The position numbers and the translations under genes are program-made. The notes below the pieces were generated by a model that was given only the letters and a program-made list of their open reading frames with translations, ran no database searches and was not told where the DNA came from. Source: Oscillospiraceae bacterium (lineage in GTDB: Bacteria; Bacillota; Clostridia; Oscillospirales; UBA929). Taken from it: a stretch of 5,485 nucleotides of DNA. The DNA is taken from the NCBI GenBank assembly GCA_009777435.1, contig WRLW01000115.1, forward strand, positions 1-5,485. Reading direction: 5' to 3'. The stretch's first letter is position 1; each line of letters opens with the position of its first letter. This document shows positions 1 through 5,485 of this stretch, in pieces.

Positions 1-22
1 TCCCGGCTCTGCGCCGGCAATG

Positions 23-28
23 AAAGGA
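23..28 (+). promoter_or_regulatory. Ribosome-binding site of the GH26 gene
   Basis: AAAGGA lies 7 bases upstream of the ATG at 36. It supports that start over the in-frame Met codon at 69, which has no comparable site and would remove the basic n-region of the signal peptide. Confidence 0.7.
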
Positions 29-35
29 CTGGGCC

Positions 36-1592
36 ATGATTCGCGGCTCGTACCGCCGGTTCTCCACTATGTGGGCTTTGCTGCCGGCATTGTTTGCCGT
101 CGCTTTGACCGTTTCCTGCGGCGCTCCTGACTCAGGCGGCGACCCGGACTTTCCGGCGGATGCCGGATTCACGCCCGAGGCGCCGCAAACGCCCGCTCCT
201 GTCGCCATACTTTGCAAGGCTGAGGACGCCAAGCTGTTTGGCAACGTGCGCACGGCGACTTCCGCGTCCGGCTACACGGGCGGCGCCTACCTTGAGGGCT
301 TTGAAAATGACGGCGACCGCTGTGAGTTCACTGTGGAAATACCCGCGGACGGCTTTTATGACCTGAATTTCAGAACCAAGTATGTGGGCGGCTACAAAGA
401 AAACTACGTTTCGCTGAACGGCGAAAGGTTAGGTACGGTATCCACCGAATCAAGCAATTTCGGCAACTCCATGATGGAGCGCGTATATCTTTCGGAGGGC
501 CGGCATACTGTCGGATTTGAGAAATACTGGGGCTGGGTGCTGCTGGACGTCTTACATATTACAAACTCCAAGCCGCTCGACATGTCAATATTTGACGTGC
601 CGGCGACGCTCGTTAACCCAAACGCGACCGACCGCGCCAAGCGCCTTATGAGTTATCTGGCGGACTCCTACGGCAATGTTATATTAGCCGGGCAGTATTC
701 CGACAAAGGGCTTCTGGCGCAGGAGAGCGGCGTCATTTACATGACCACCGGCAAATACCCCGCCGTGCTTGGCCTTGACATGATGGATTACTCCCCCTCC
801 CGCGTCTTACACGGCTCGACATCCTCGGCGGTGGAACACGCGGTCGTGTGCGACGAACACGGAGGCATCGTCACCTTCTGCTGGCACTGGAACGCCCCCG
901 AAAAGTATCTGAAGCCCAAAGGAACGTGGTACAGGGCTTTCTATACAGAGGAGACCGATATCAACCTGAAAAAGATCATGGACGGCGGCGACCCTGAGGG
1001 CTACGACCTCCTCATGAGCGACATCGACGCCATAGCCGAGCAGCTAAAACGCCTTCAGGACGCTGATGTGCCTATACTTTGGCGGCCGCTGCACGAAGCG
1101 TCCGGCGGCTGGTTTTGGTGGGGCGCGAGCGGGGCGGAGCCTTATAAGAAGCTATGGGTCACTTTGTACGAGCGCCTTACCTACACACACGGCCTTAACA
1201 ACCTGATCTGGCTGTGGAACGGGCAGTCCAAGGACTGGTATCCGGGCGACGGATACGTTGATATCATAGGCGAGGATATCTATCCCGGAGAGCGTGTATA
1301 CGCCTCGCAGATACAGCGATTCCTTGAGGCCGCCGCATACACCGACCCGCCCAAGATGGTCGTGCTGTCGGAAAACGGGTGTTTGTTTGATCCCGATCTC
1401 GCGGCGCGCGACGGCGCCATGTGGGGGTTTTTCGCCACATGGGGCGGCGATTTTGTGCTTAGGAGCGGCCTGCTCAGATATTCCGAAAAATACACAGAGG
1501 AAGAAATGCTCAAAAAGATCTATAACCACGAGCTTGTTATAACGCTGGATGAGCTGCCGGACTTGAAAGCATACCCCATAAGAGATCAATAG
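36..1592 (+). CDS. Lipoprotein GH26 glycoside hydrolase with N-terminal CBM35-like module, probable endo-beta-1,4-mannanase
   Basis: This 518-residue protein probably hydrolyses beta-1,4-mannosidic bonds outside the cell while tethered to the membrane. Residues 1-27 form a lipoprotein signal peptide: basic R3, R7 and R8, a hydrophobic core, then LTVSC with Cys28 as the lipidated residue, followed by a Gly/Asp/Pro-rich linker to about residue 55. Residues 56-178 look like a CBM35-type beta-sandwich, and residues 190-512 are the GH26 barrel. The barrel shows WRPLHE with E354 as probable acid/base (after R350 and H353), the WFWWG motif at 359-363, the conserved YPGDGYVDIIGEDIY segment at 402-416, and LSENG with E446 as probable nucleophile. 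Length is normal for lipobox + CBM + GH26. An in-frame Met12 exists, but the Shine-Dalgarno site and the positively charged n-region favour base 36. GH26 also contains lichenases, beta-1,3-xylanases and mannobiohydrolases, so the family is firm and the exact substrate is inferred. Gene 2 follows after 31 bases, consistent with one operon. Confidence 0.93.
   Translation: MIRGSYRRFSTMWALLPALFAVALTVSCGAPDSGGDPDFPADAGFTPEAPQTPAPVAILCKAEDAKLFGNVRTATSASGYTGGAYLEGFENDGDRCEFTVEIPADGFYDLNFRTKYVGGYKENYVSLNGERLGTVSTESSNFGNSMMERVYLSEGRHTVGFEKYWGWVLLDVLHITNSKPLDMSIFDVPATLVNPNATDRAKRLMSYLADSYGNVILAGQYSDKGLLAQESGVIYMTTGKYPAVLGLDMMDYSPSRVLHGSTSSAVEHAVVCDEHGGIVTFCWHWNAPEKYLKPKGTWYRAFYTEETDINLKKIMDGGDPEGYDLLMSDIDAIAEQLKRLQDADVPILWRPLHEASGGWFWWGASGAEPYKKLWVTLYERLTYTHGLNNLIWLWNGQSKDWYPGDGYVDIIGEDIYPGERVYASQIQRFLEAAAYTDPPKMVVLSENGCLFDPDLAARDGAMWGFFATWGGDFVLRSGLLRYSEKYTEEEMLKKIYNHELVITLDELPDLKAYPIRDQ
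201..569 (+). other. CBM35-like carbohydrate-binding module (residues ~56-178 of the GH26 protein)
   Basis: The segment runs from the AEDAKLFG strand, through SGYTGGAYLEGF (residues 78-89) and EFTVEIPADGFYDL (97-110), to YLSEGRHTV (151-159) and WGWVLLDVL (165-173). This is the usual CBM35/CBM6 order: an initial acidic AE motif, a GY-GG loop, a beta-strand ending in G-x-Y, and a closing G-x-H-T strand with a WGW-x-x-x-D motif. Such modules often precede GH26 mannanases and bind mannan, galactose side chains or uronates. W165, W167, Y120 and Y124 are candidate ligand-contact aromatics. C60 and C96 both lie in predicted strands and could pair as a disulfide, but this is speculative. The fold class is well supported; the bound glycan is not known from sequence. 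Confidence 0.75.
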
Positions 1593-1608
1593 CCCAAAAG
1601 CTTTCGAT

Positions 1609-1614
1609 GGGAGG
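1609..1614 (+). promoter_or_regulatory. Ribosome-binding site deciding the start of the solute-binding protein gene
   Basis: GGGAGG sits 9 bases before the ATG at 1624. An out-of-frame ATG at 1617 is only 2 bases from this site, too close to be used. In the gene's own frame a TAA at 1579-1581 blocks extension upstream, and there is no ATG, GTG or TTG between that stop and 1624. The start is therefore essentially fixed, which matters because the signal-peptide type depends on it. Confidence 0.85.
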
Positions 1615-1623
1615 ATATGCCGC

Positions 1624-4600
1624 ATGATATCAAAAAAGCTTTTTGTTTCCTGCGCGCTTATCCTCGCGCTGTTTTTACAGGCCGCGCCCGTTTCGGAGGC
1701 CCGCACAGATATGACACAGGAGGATATAGACGCCATACTGTGGGCCTATACCATAGACGACTCCATACCCACATACGGGGCTTACCGGAATATGTTTGAC
1801 CAAAACAAGCCGGATAGGGCTTATAACATCGACGCCTCCGCCTTTTCACGTTATTTGGACGGCGGCGTTGAGGCGTATCCGGCCGTCATGTCCGGCTACA
1901 TGGGCATGGACGGCGATTCGGTGCTTACCTCGGAGAACTCGGTCATCGAATACGACGTCTTTATAGATGAACCCGGCTGGTATGACATATCGCTGCTGTA
2001 CTACCCCGTGGAGGGTAAAAGCTCGGAGATACAGCGCAGCTTCTTTATTGACGGCGCGCTTCCCTACCGCGAACTCGCGCTCATACATCTGCCGCGTATA
2101 TGGCAAAACGCGCGGGCGGCCTTGGTGACGGCGCCCGGTTATACGCCGTTAGTCTGGGAAAAAGACAATCAGGGCAACGACCTGAAGCCCTGGATGCAGG
2201 AGTCCCCGGAATGGGTGCGTAAATATCTCTACGATGCCGACGGATATATTACAACCCGTCTGCCGGTATACCTGTCTCATGGCCCGCATACCATAACAAT
2301 CAACTCGCTGCGCGAGCCGCTTATGCTCCGCCAAATTTCACTGGACAACCCGCCGGCTTCGGAATCGTACGCCGAGGTTAAGGCCGCCCTTGACGCGGCG
2401 GGCGTCTCGGCCACATATGGCCGGATGGTCAGATTACAGGCGCAGGACGCCATAAGGACGTCATCGCAGATGCTTTATCCCGTTCAGGACTCGTCCTCGC
2501 CCGCGCTTACGCCGTCCAGCCCGAAGTCGCTGCTAAACAACACCATCGGCGGCAACTCGTGGAGGTTTGCCGGACAGTGGATAGAATGGGATTTCACAGT
2601 GCCCGAAAGCGGATACTATAACATAGGCTTTAATGTCAAGCAGAATTTCAGGCGCGGCGCCGCTATATCACGAAAAATAACCATCAACGGCGAAGTACCC
2701 TTTGCCGAGATGGAGGATTACGGCTTCGTACACTCGCAGAATTGGCGTCAGGAGACGCTGACGGGCGGCGGCGAGCCGTTTCTGTTTTACCTTGAGACAG
2801 GCAAGGTACATACTCTGCGCATGGAGGCCGTGCTGGGCCGCTTCGCCGACATAATCTCCGAGGCGCGCAACTCCATATACGACCTCAACGCCATATATCG
2901 CAAGGTAATACGCCTTACAGGCGCGAAGCCCGACAGATACAGGGACTACCAGATCGAACGCAGCCTTCCTGAGCTTAACGCCGAGCTTATCGCGGTTCGG
3001 GATAAGCTCAACTGGATAATCGACGAGATCCGCCGCGTATCAATGAAGCGCGGCGAGCGTGAACGCGTATTGGTGACCATGCGGGATCAGCTTGACAGCC
3101 TTATAAAAGACTGCGAGCGTTTCCCGCGTGTCTTAGAGTCGTTCAAGGTCAACGTGCGCGCGTGCGGCACATGGCTGAACGAGTCCATGCTGCAGCCTTT
3201 ACAGCTCGATTCAATACAGATTTTCTCGCCCGACCAAAAGCCGGTTATGAGAAACAACTCATTTTTCCACAAGGCCGGATTCGAGATAACGCGCCTGTTC
3301 TATTCGTTTATTATCGACTATAACCGTATCGGCAACATATCCGCCACCGACTCCGGCGATACCGTGACGCTCTGGATCGGTTCGGGCCGCGATCAGGCCA
3401 ATGTAATCAAATCACTCATAGACGAGAGCTTTACGCCGGATACGGGCATAAACGTAAACGTCATGCTTGTCGATATGAGTACGCTGCTTCAAGCGACGCT
3501 GGCTGGCCAAGGCCCCGACGTCGCGCTGCAGGTGAGCAACGACCTGCCCATGAACTACGGCCTGCGCAACGCGGTAGCCGATTTGAGCGTGTTTAAGGAC
3601 TTGCCCGAAATCAAAGAGCGGTTCCACGATAGCGCGATGACCCCGTTTGAGTTCAACGGGGCGACATACGCCCTGCCTGAAACGCAGGTATTCCCGATGC
3701 TGTTCTACCGCAAGGACATCCTTCGTGAGCTGGGGTTAGATATACCCAGAACATGGGACGACATCAAGGTCGCTATGGCCGTGCTGTCAAAAAATATGAT
3801 GGAATTCGGTATGCTTCCGAGCGAGCAGGTGTTCGCGACGCTGCTCTACCAAAACGGCGGCGAATACTATAACGAGGGCGCTACGCTGTCGGCGCTTGAC
3901 AGCGACGAGGCCATAAACGCCTTTAAGGTGTACACGGAGTTCTACACCGACTACAAGCTGGACAGGGCCACAAGCATCGAGGAGCGCTTTCGTGTAGGTG
4001 AGACGCCGCTGATTATAGCCGACTACACCACATATAACAACTTGCAGGTATCCGCCCCCGACCTCAAGGGCATGTGGGGCTTCGCGCCCATGCCGGGCAC
4101 GGTCATGCCCGACGGCGCCGTCAACAATCTGGCCGCCTGTTACGGCGGCGCGATGTCGGGCAACACCTCTGCGGCCGGGCGTGACATAACCATTAACAAC
4201 AACGGCGCTTGCATTATGATGAACATGTCCAAGAAAAAGGAAGCCTCGTGGGAGTTTATGAAATGGTGGACGTCGGCCGGTATACAGACGCTTTTCGGCC
4301 GCGAGATGGAGAGCCTGATGGGCTCGTCCGCGCGCGTACCCACGGCAAACCTCGAGGCGTTTTCGATGCTGCCGTGGCCGTCGTCCGATTACGCGGCGCT
4401 CAGCGAGCAGTTCAAAAACATTAAGGGCATACCTCAGGTTCCCGGCGGTTATTTCAGCTACCGCAATGTAAACAACGCTTTCTATTCCGTTACCACGCCT
4501 ATGGCCGACCGCCCCGCCAACGCCAGGGTAATGCCTCCTCCGAGGGAGGAGCTGACCGATAAAGTCATACTGATAAATGACGAGATACGGTACAAGCGCA

Positions 4601-4629
4601 TAGAGTTCGGGCTGCCGCTGGCCGATTGA
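1624..4629 (+). CDS. Large multidomain extracellular solute-binding protein of a carbohydrate ABC transporter
   Basis: This 1001-residue secreted protein is more than twice the usual ~400-450 residues of a family 1 (MalE-like) binding protein. Order of parts: signal peptide 1-26 (MISKK, hydrophobic core, probable cleavage after SEA); first beta-sandwich ~65-243; second beta-sandwich ~266-405; helical segment ~406-515; connector with FYSFIIDYNRIG at 559-570; solute-binding domain ~578-985. The last shows VTLWIGSGRDQAN (581-593), FTPDTGINVNV (603-613), GPDVAL (630-635), YALPETQVFPMLFYR (682-696), WGFAPMPG (818-825) and EFMKWWTSAG (877-886), all typical of sugar-binding proteins. Very large binding proteins with this layout recur in Bacillota, to my recollection without a studied representative. 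The neighbouring GH26 enzyme and permease suggest manno-oligosaccharide capture, which is inference. Oddly, no lipobox is present: Cys10 falls early in the hydrophobic core, unlike a lipidated cysteine, so membrane attachment is unexplained. Transport function is confident; the ligand is not. Confidence 0.9.
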   Translation: MISKKLFVSCALILALFLQAAPVSEARTDMTQEDIDAILWAYTIDDSIPTYGAYRNMFDQNKPDRAYNIDASAFSRYLDGGVEAYPAVMSGYMGMDGDSVLTSENSVIEYDVFIDEPGWYDISLLYYPVEGKSSEIQRSFFIDGALPYRELALIHLPRIWQNARAALVTAPGYTPLVWEKDNQGNDLKPWMQESPEWVRKYLYDADGYITTRLPVYLSHGPHTITINSLREPLMLRQISLDNPPASESYAEVKAALDAAGVSATYGRMVRLQAQDAIRTSSQMLYPVQDSSSPALTPSSPKSLLNNTIGGNSWRFAGQWIEWDFTVPESGYYNIGFNVKQNFRRGAAISRKITINGEVPFAEMEDYGFVHSQNWRQETLTGGGEPFLFYLETGKVHTLRMEAVLGRFADIISEARNSIYDLNAIYRKVIRLTGAKPDRYRDYQIERSLPELNAELIAVRDKLNWIIDEIRRVSMKRGERERVLVTMRDQLDSLIKDCERFPRVLESFKVNVRACGTWLNESMLQPLQLDSIQIFSPDQKPVMRNNSFFHKAGFEITRLFYSFIIDYNRIGNISATDSGDTVTLWIGSGRDQANVIKSLIDESFTPDTGINVNVMLVDMSTLLQATLAGQGPDVALQVSNDLPMNYGLRNAVADLSVFKDLPEIKERFHDSAMTPFEFNGATYALPETQVFPMLFYRKDILRELGLDIPRTWDDIKVAMAVLSKNMMEFGMLPSEQVFATLLYQNGGEYYNEGATLSALDSDEAINAFKVYTEFYTDYKLDRATSIEERFRVGETPLIIADYTTYNNLQVSAPDLKGMWGFAPMPGTVMPDGAVNNLAACYGGAMSGNTSAAGRDITINNNGACIMMNMSKKKEASWEFMKWWTSAGIQTLFGREMESLMGSSARVPTANLEAFSMLPWPSSDYAALSEQFKNIKGIPQVPGGYFSYRNVNNAFYSVTTPMADRPANARVMPPPREELTDKVILINDEIRYKRIEFGLPLAD
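1816..2352 (+). other. First beta-sandwich (galactose-binding-like/CBM-like) module of the solute-binding protein
   Basis: Covers residues ~65-243. Diagnostic strands are IEYDVFIDEPGWYDI (108-122), IQRSFFIDGALPYRE (136-150) and YLSHGPHTI (216-224), ending with REPLMLRQISL (230-240). Compared with the second module it carries about 40 extra residues between the last two blocks, around 160-205, including the polar GNDLKPW segment (184-190). The jelly-roll assignment rests on strand pattern and similarity to the CBM-like module of the adjacent enzyme. Carbohydrate binding is a reasonable but unproven role. Confidence 0.6.
2419..2838 (+). other. Second beta-sandwich (CBM-like) module of the solute-binding protein
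   Basis: Covers residues ~266-405. It opens with RLQAQDA (270-276), which resembles the acidic first strand of CBM35-type modules. It continues with IEWDFTVPESGYYNI (320-334), ISRKITINGEVPFAE (348-362) and FYLETGKVHTLRM (388-400). Blocks one and two are 28 residues apart (I320 to I348), exactly as in the first module (I108 to I136), supporting an internal duplication. Ligand unknown. Confidence 0.6.
2839..3168 (+). other. Helical, possibly coiled-coil spacer in the solute-binding protein
   Basis: Residues ~406-515 are rich in Leu, Ile, Glu, Arg and Asp in helical-looking periodicity with few breakers. Examples are the stretches LNAIYRKVIRLTG (421-433), ELNAELIAVRDKLNWIIDEI (450-469) and VTMRDQLDSLIKDCERF (484-500). 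It separates the two beta-sandwich modules from the transport domain and could act as a stalk or as a packing helical bundle. Assignment is from residue pattern only; no known domain is recognised. Confidence 0.5.
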
Positions 4630-4644
4630 CCCGGCTTAAAAACG

Positions 4645-4652
4645 AAAGGGGG
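4645..4652 (+). promoter_or_regulatory. Ribosome-binding site of the permease gene
   Basis: AAAGGGGG ends 8 bases before the ATG at 4661, a strong purine-rich site at good spacing. Together with the 31-base gap and lack of a terminator it indicates that the permease is co-transcribed with the binding-protein gene. Confidence 0.75.
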
Positions 4653-4660
4653 CTGACAGT

Positions 4661-5485
4661 ATGGAAAGCAAACCGGTAAAGCCGCGCAAGGGGCCTGAAA
4701 GCTTCACACTCAGGGCGCGTATCGCCAAGAATAAAATTTCATATATAATGCTCGCCCCTTATTTCATTCTGTTCTTCTTTTTCACCATACTGCCCGTGCT
4801 GTCCTCAATGGTGGTCAGCCTGACATATTTCAACATGCTCGAAGCGCCGCAGTGGATAGGCTGGGGCAACTATACCAAGTTGCTGCTTGAGGACGACCTG
4901 TTTATGCTCGCGCTGAAGAATACCCTGATATTCGCGCTCATAACCGGGCCGGTCAGCTATATCCTCTGCTTGCTGTTCGCTTGGATTATCAATGAGTTCA
5001 AAGGCAAGCTCCGGGCTTTCCTGACCCTCATTTTTTACGCGCCGTCCATATCCGGTCAGGCTTATCTGATCTGGAACATCATACTGTCGGACGACCGCTA
5101 CGGCTACCTCAACGGGATACTGATGCGCTTCGACCTGATTCAGGAGGCCAAGCTCTGGCTGAAAACCGAGAGATATGTGTTGCCGTTTCTTATACTGGTT
5201 CAACTATGGCTTAGTCTCGGAACAGGCTTTCTGGCCTTTATCGCCGGGCTTCAAACCGTGGACAAGACGCTGTATGAAGCCGCCGCCATCGACGGTGTGC
5301 GCAACCGCTGGCAGGAGCTGTGGTTTGTCACCCTGCCCGCCATGAAGCCGCAGCTTATGTTCGGCGCGGTCATGCAGATAACGCAGTCGTTCGCGGTGGC
5401 CGATATCTCGATACAGCTCGCGGGCAACCCATCCGTAAATTACTCAGGCTCTACCATATTTACACATCTGCTGGACTACGGGAGC
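4661..5485 (+). CDS. Sugar ABC transporter permease, MalF/LplB-type (3' end cut off by the window)
   Basis: The first 275 residues of an integral membrane subunit that forms half of the translocation channel for the sugar bound by the upstream protein. Likely membrane spans are about residues 29-54, 86-110, 118-141, 171-197 and 230-248; the last span lies beyond the window, and roughly 20-45 residues are missing compared with the usual 290-320. The WIGWGNYTKLL segment (65-75) is characteristic of this subunit type. The cytoplasmic EAA loop is clear: EAAAIDG at 206-212, leading to VTLP at 223-226, with ten residues between G212 and V223 as in LplB-like permeases. This loop docks on the transporter ATPase. 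The start is supported by a strong ribosome-binding site. A second permease (MalG/LplC-type) is expected just downstream. No ATPase is visible; a shared MsmX-type ATPase is plausible. The family is certain; manno-oligosaccharide as substrate is inferred from the GH26 neighbour. Confidence 0.93.
   Translation, partial: MESKPVKPRKGPESFTLRARIAKNKISYIMLAPYFILFFFFTILPVLSSMVVSLTYFNMLEAPQWIGWGNYTKLLLEDDLFMLALKNTLIFALITGPVSYILCLLFAWIINEFKGKLRAFLTLIFYAPSISGQAYLIWNIILSDDRYGYLNGILMRFDLIQEAKLWLKTERYVLPFLILVQLWLSLGTGFLAFIAGLQTVDKTLYEAAAIDGVRNRWQELWFVTLPAMKPQLMFGAVMQITQSFAVADISIQLAGNPSVNYSGSTIFTHLLDYGS

Noticed and set aside
3..17. Perfect 5-bp GC inverted repeat (CCGGC / GCCGG, 5-base loop).
   Set aside because: There is no T-run after it and short GC repeats are common in this base composition, so it is not supported as a terminator or regulatory hairpin.
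1..39. Tail of an upstream gene: one frame ends with TGA at 21-23 (residues PALRRQ), another with TGA at 37-39 overlapping the ATG at 36.
   Set aside because: An upstream operon gene is plausible, but with 7 to 13 codons in view and two competing frames no product or even frame can be chosen.
51..65. Twin-arginine-like YRRFS in the GH26 signal peptide.
   Set aside because: The Tat consensus needs RR-x-F; here F follows RR directly, and the segment fits an ordinary Sec lipoprotein n-region.
1633..1644. Perfect 12-base palindrome AAAAAGCTTTTT just inside the binding-protein gene.
   Set aside because: It has no loop for an RNA hairpin and is explained by Lys-Lys-Leu-Phe codons of the signal peptide.
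1152..1736. 194-codon open frame on the - strand across the GH26/binding-protein junction.
   Set aside because: It overlaps two confidently assigned genes, its translation shows no recognisable domain, and long antisense frames are expected opposite GC-rich genes.
4630..4660. Possible attenuator or partial terminator between the binding-protein and permease genes.
   Set aside because: No inverted repeat of useful length is present in the 31 bases; only the ribosome-binding site stands out.
4805..5203. 132-codon open frame on the - strand inside the permease.
   Set aside because: It lies wholly opposite conserved permease sequence, and its translation is Gln/Glu/Val-rich with no domain, typical of a shadow of a membrane-protein gene.

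Overview
The window reads as part of a carbohydrate-utilisation operon from a Gram-positive bacterium, most likely a member of the Clostridia or a related Bacillota lineage. The evidence is the combination of strong Shine-Dalgarno sites, a lipoprotein glycoside hydrolase, a secreted ABC solute-binding protein and a MalF/LplB-type permease, with no TonB-dependent (SusC/D-like) component in view. G+C is roughly in the upper 50s percent by eye. Isoleucine is nonetheless often encoded by ATA, a codon habit that may help to place the genome.

Layout: three genes lie on the + strand, separated by two 31-base gaps with no terminator in either. Gene 1 (36-1592) encodes a predicted lipoprotein with an N-terminal CBM35-like module and a GH26 catalytic domain, probably an endo-beta-mannanase. 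Gene 2 (1624-4629) encodes a 1001-residue secreted protein. Its C-terminal ~400 residues are a family 1 (MalE-like) solute-binding domain, preceded by two related beta-sandwich modules and a helical segment. Gene 3 (4661 to the window edge, truncated) encodes the first sugar-permease subunit. The first 35 bases hold the gene 1 ribosome-binding site and possibly the last codons of an upstream gene. Nothing on the - strand is convincing.

Inferred joint function: the surface-anchored GH26 enzyme cuts a beta-mannan-type polysaccharide outside the cell, the large binding protein captures the oligosaccharides, and the permease (with a second permease expected downstream) imports them. No ATPase gene is visible; in many Gram-positive sugar transporters it is a shared MsmX/MsmK-type protein encoded elsewhere.

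The most interesting point is the architecture of gene 2. Its two N-terminal modules repeat the same motif blocks with identical spacing, and both resemble the CBM-like module of the neighbouring enzyme. The binding protein also carries an ordinary signal peptide without a lipobox, while the enzyme is the lipidated partner, the reverse of the usual Gram-positive arrangement.
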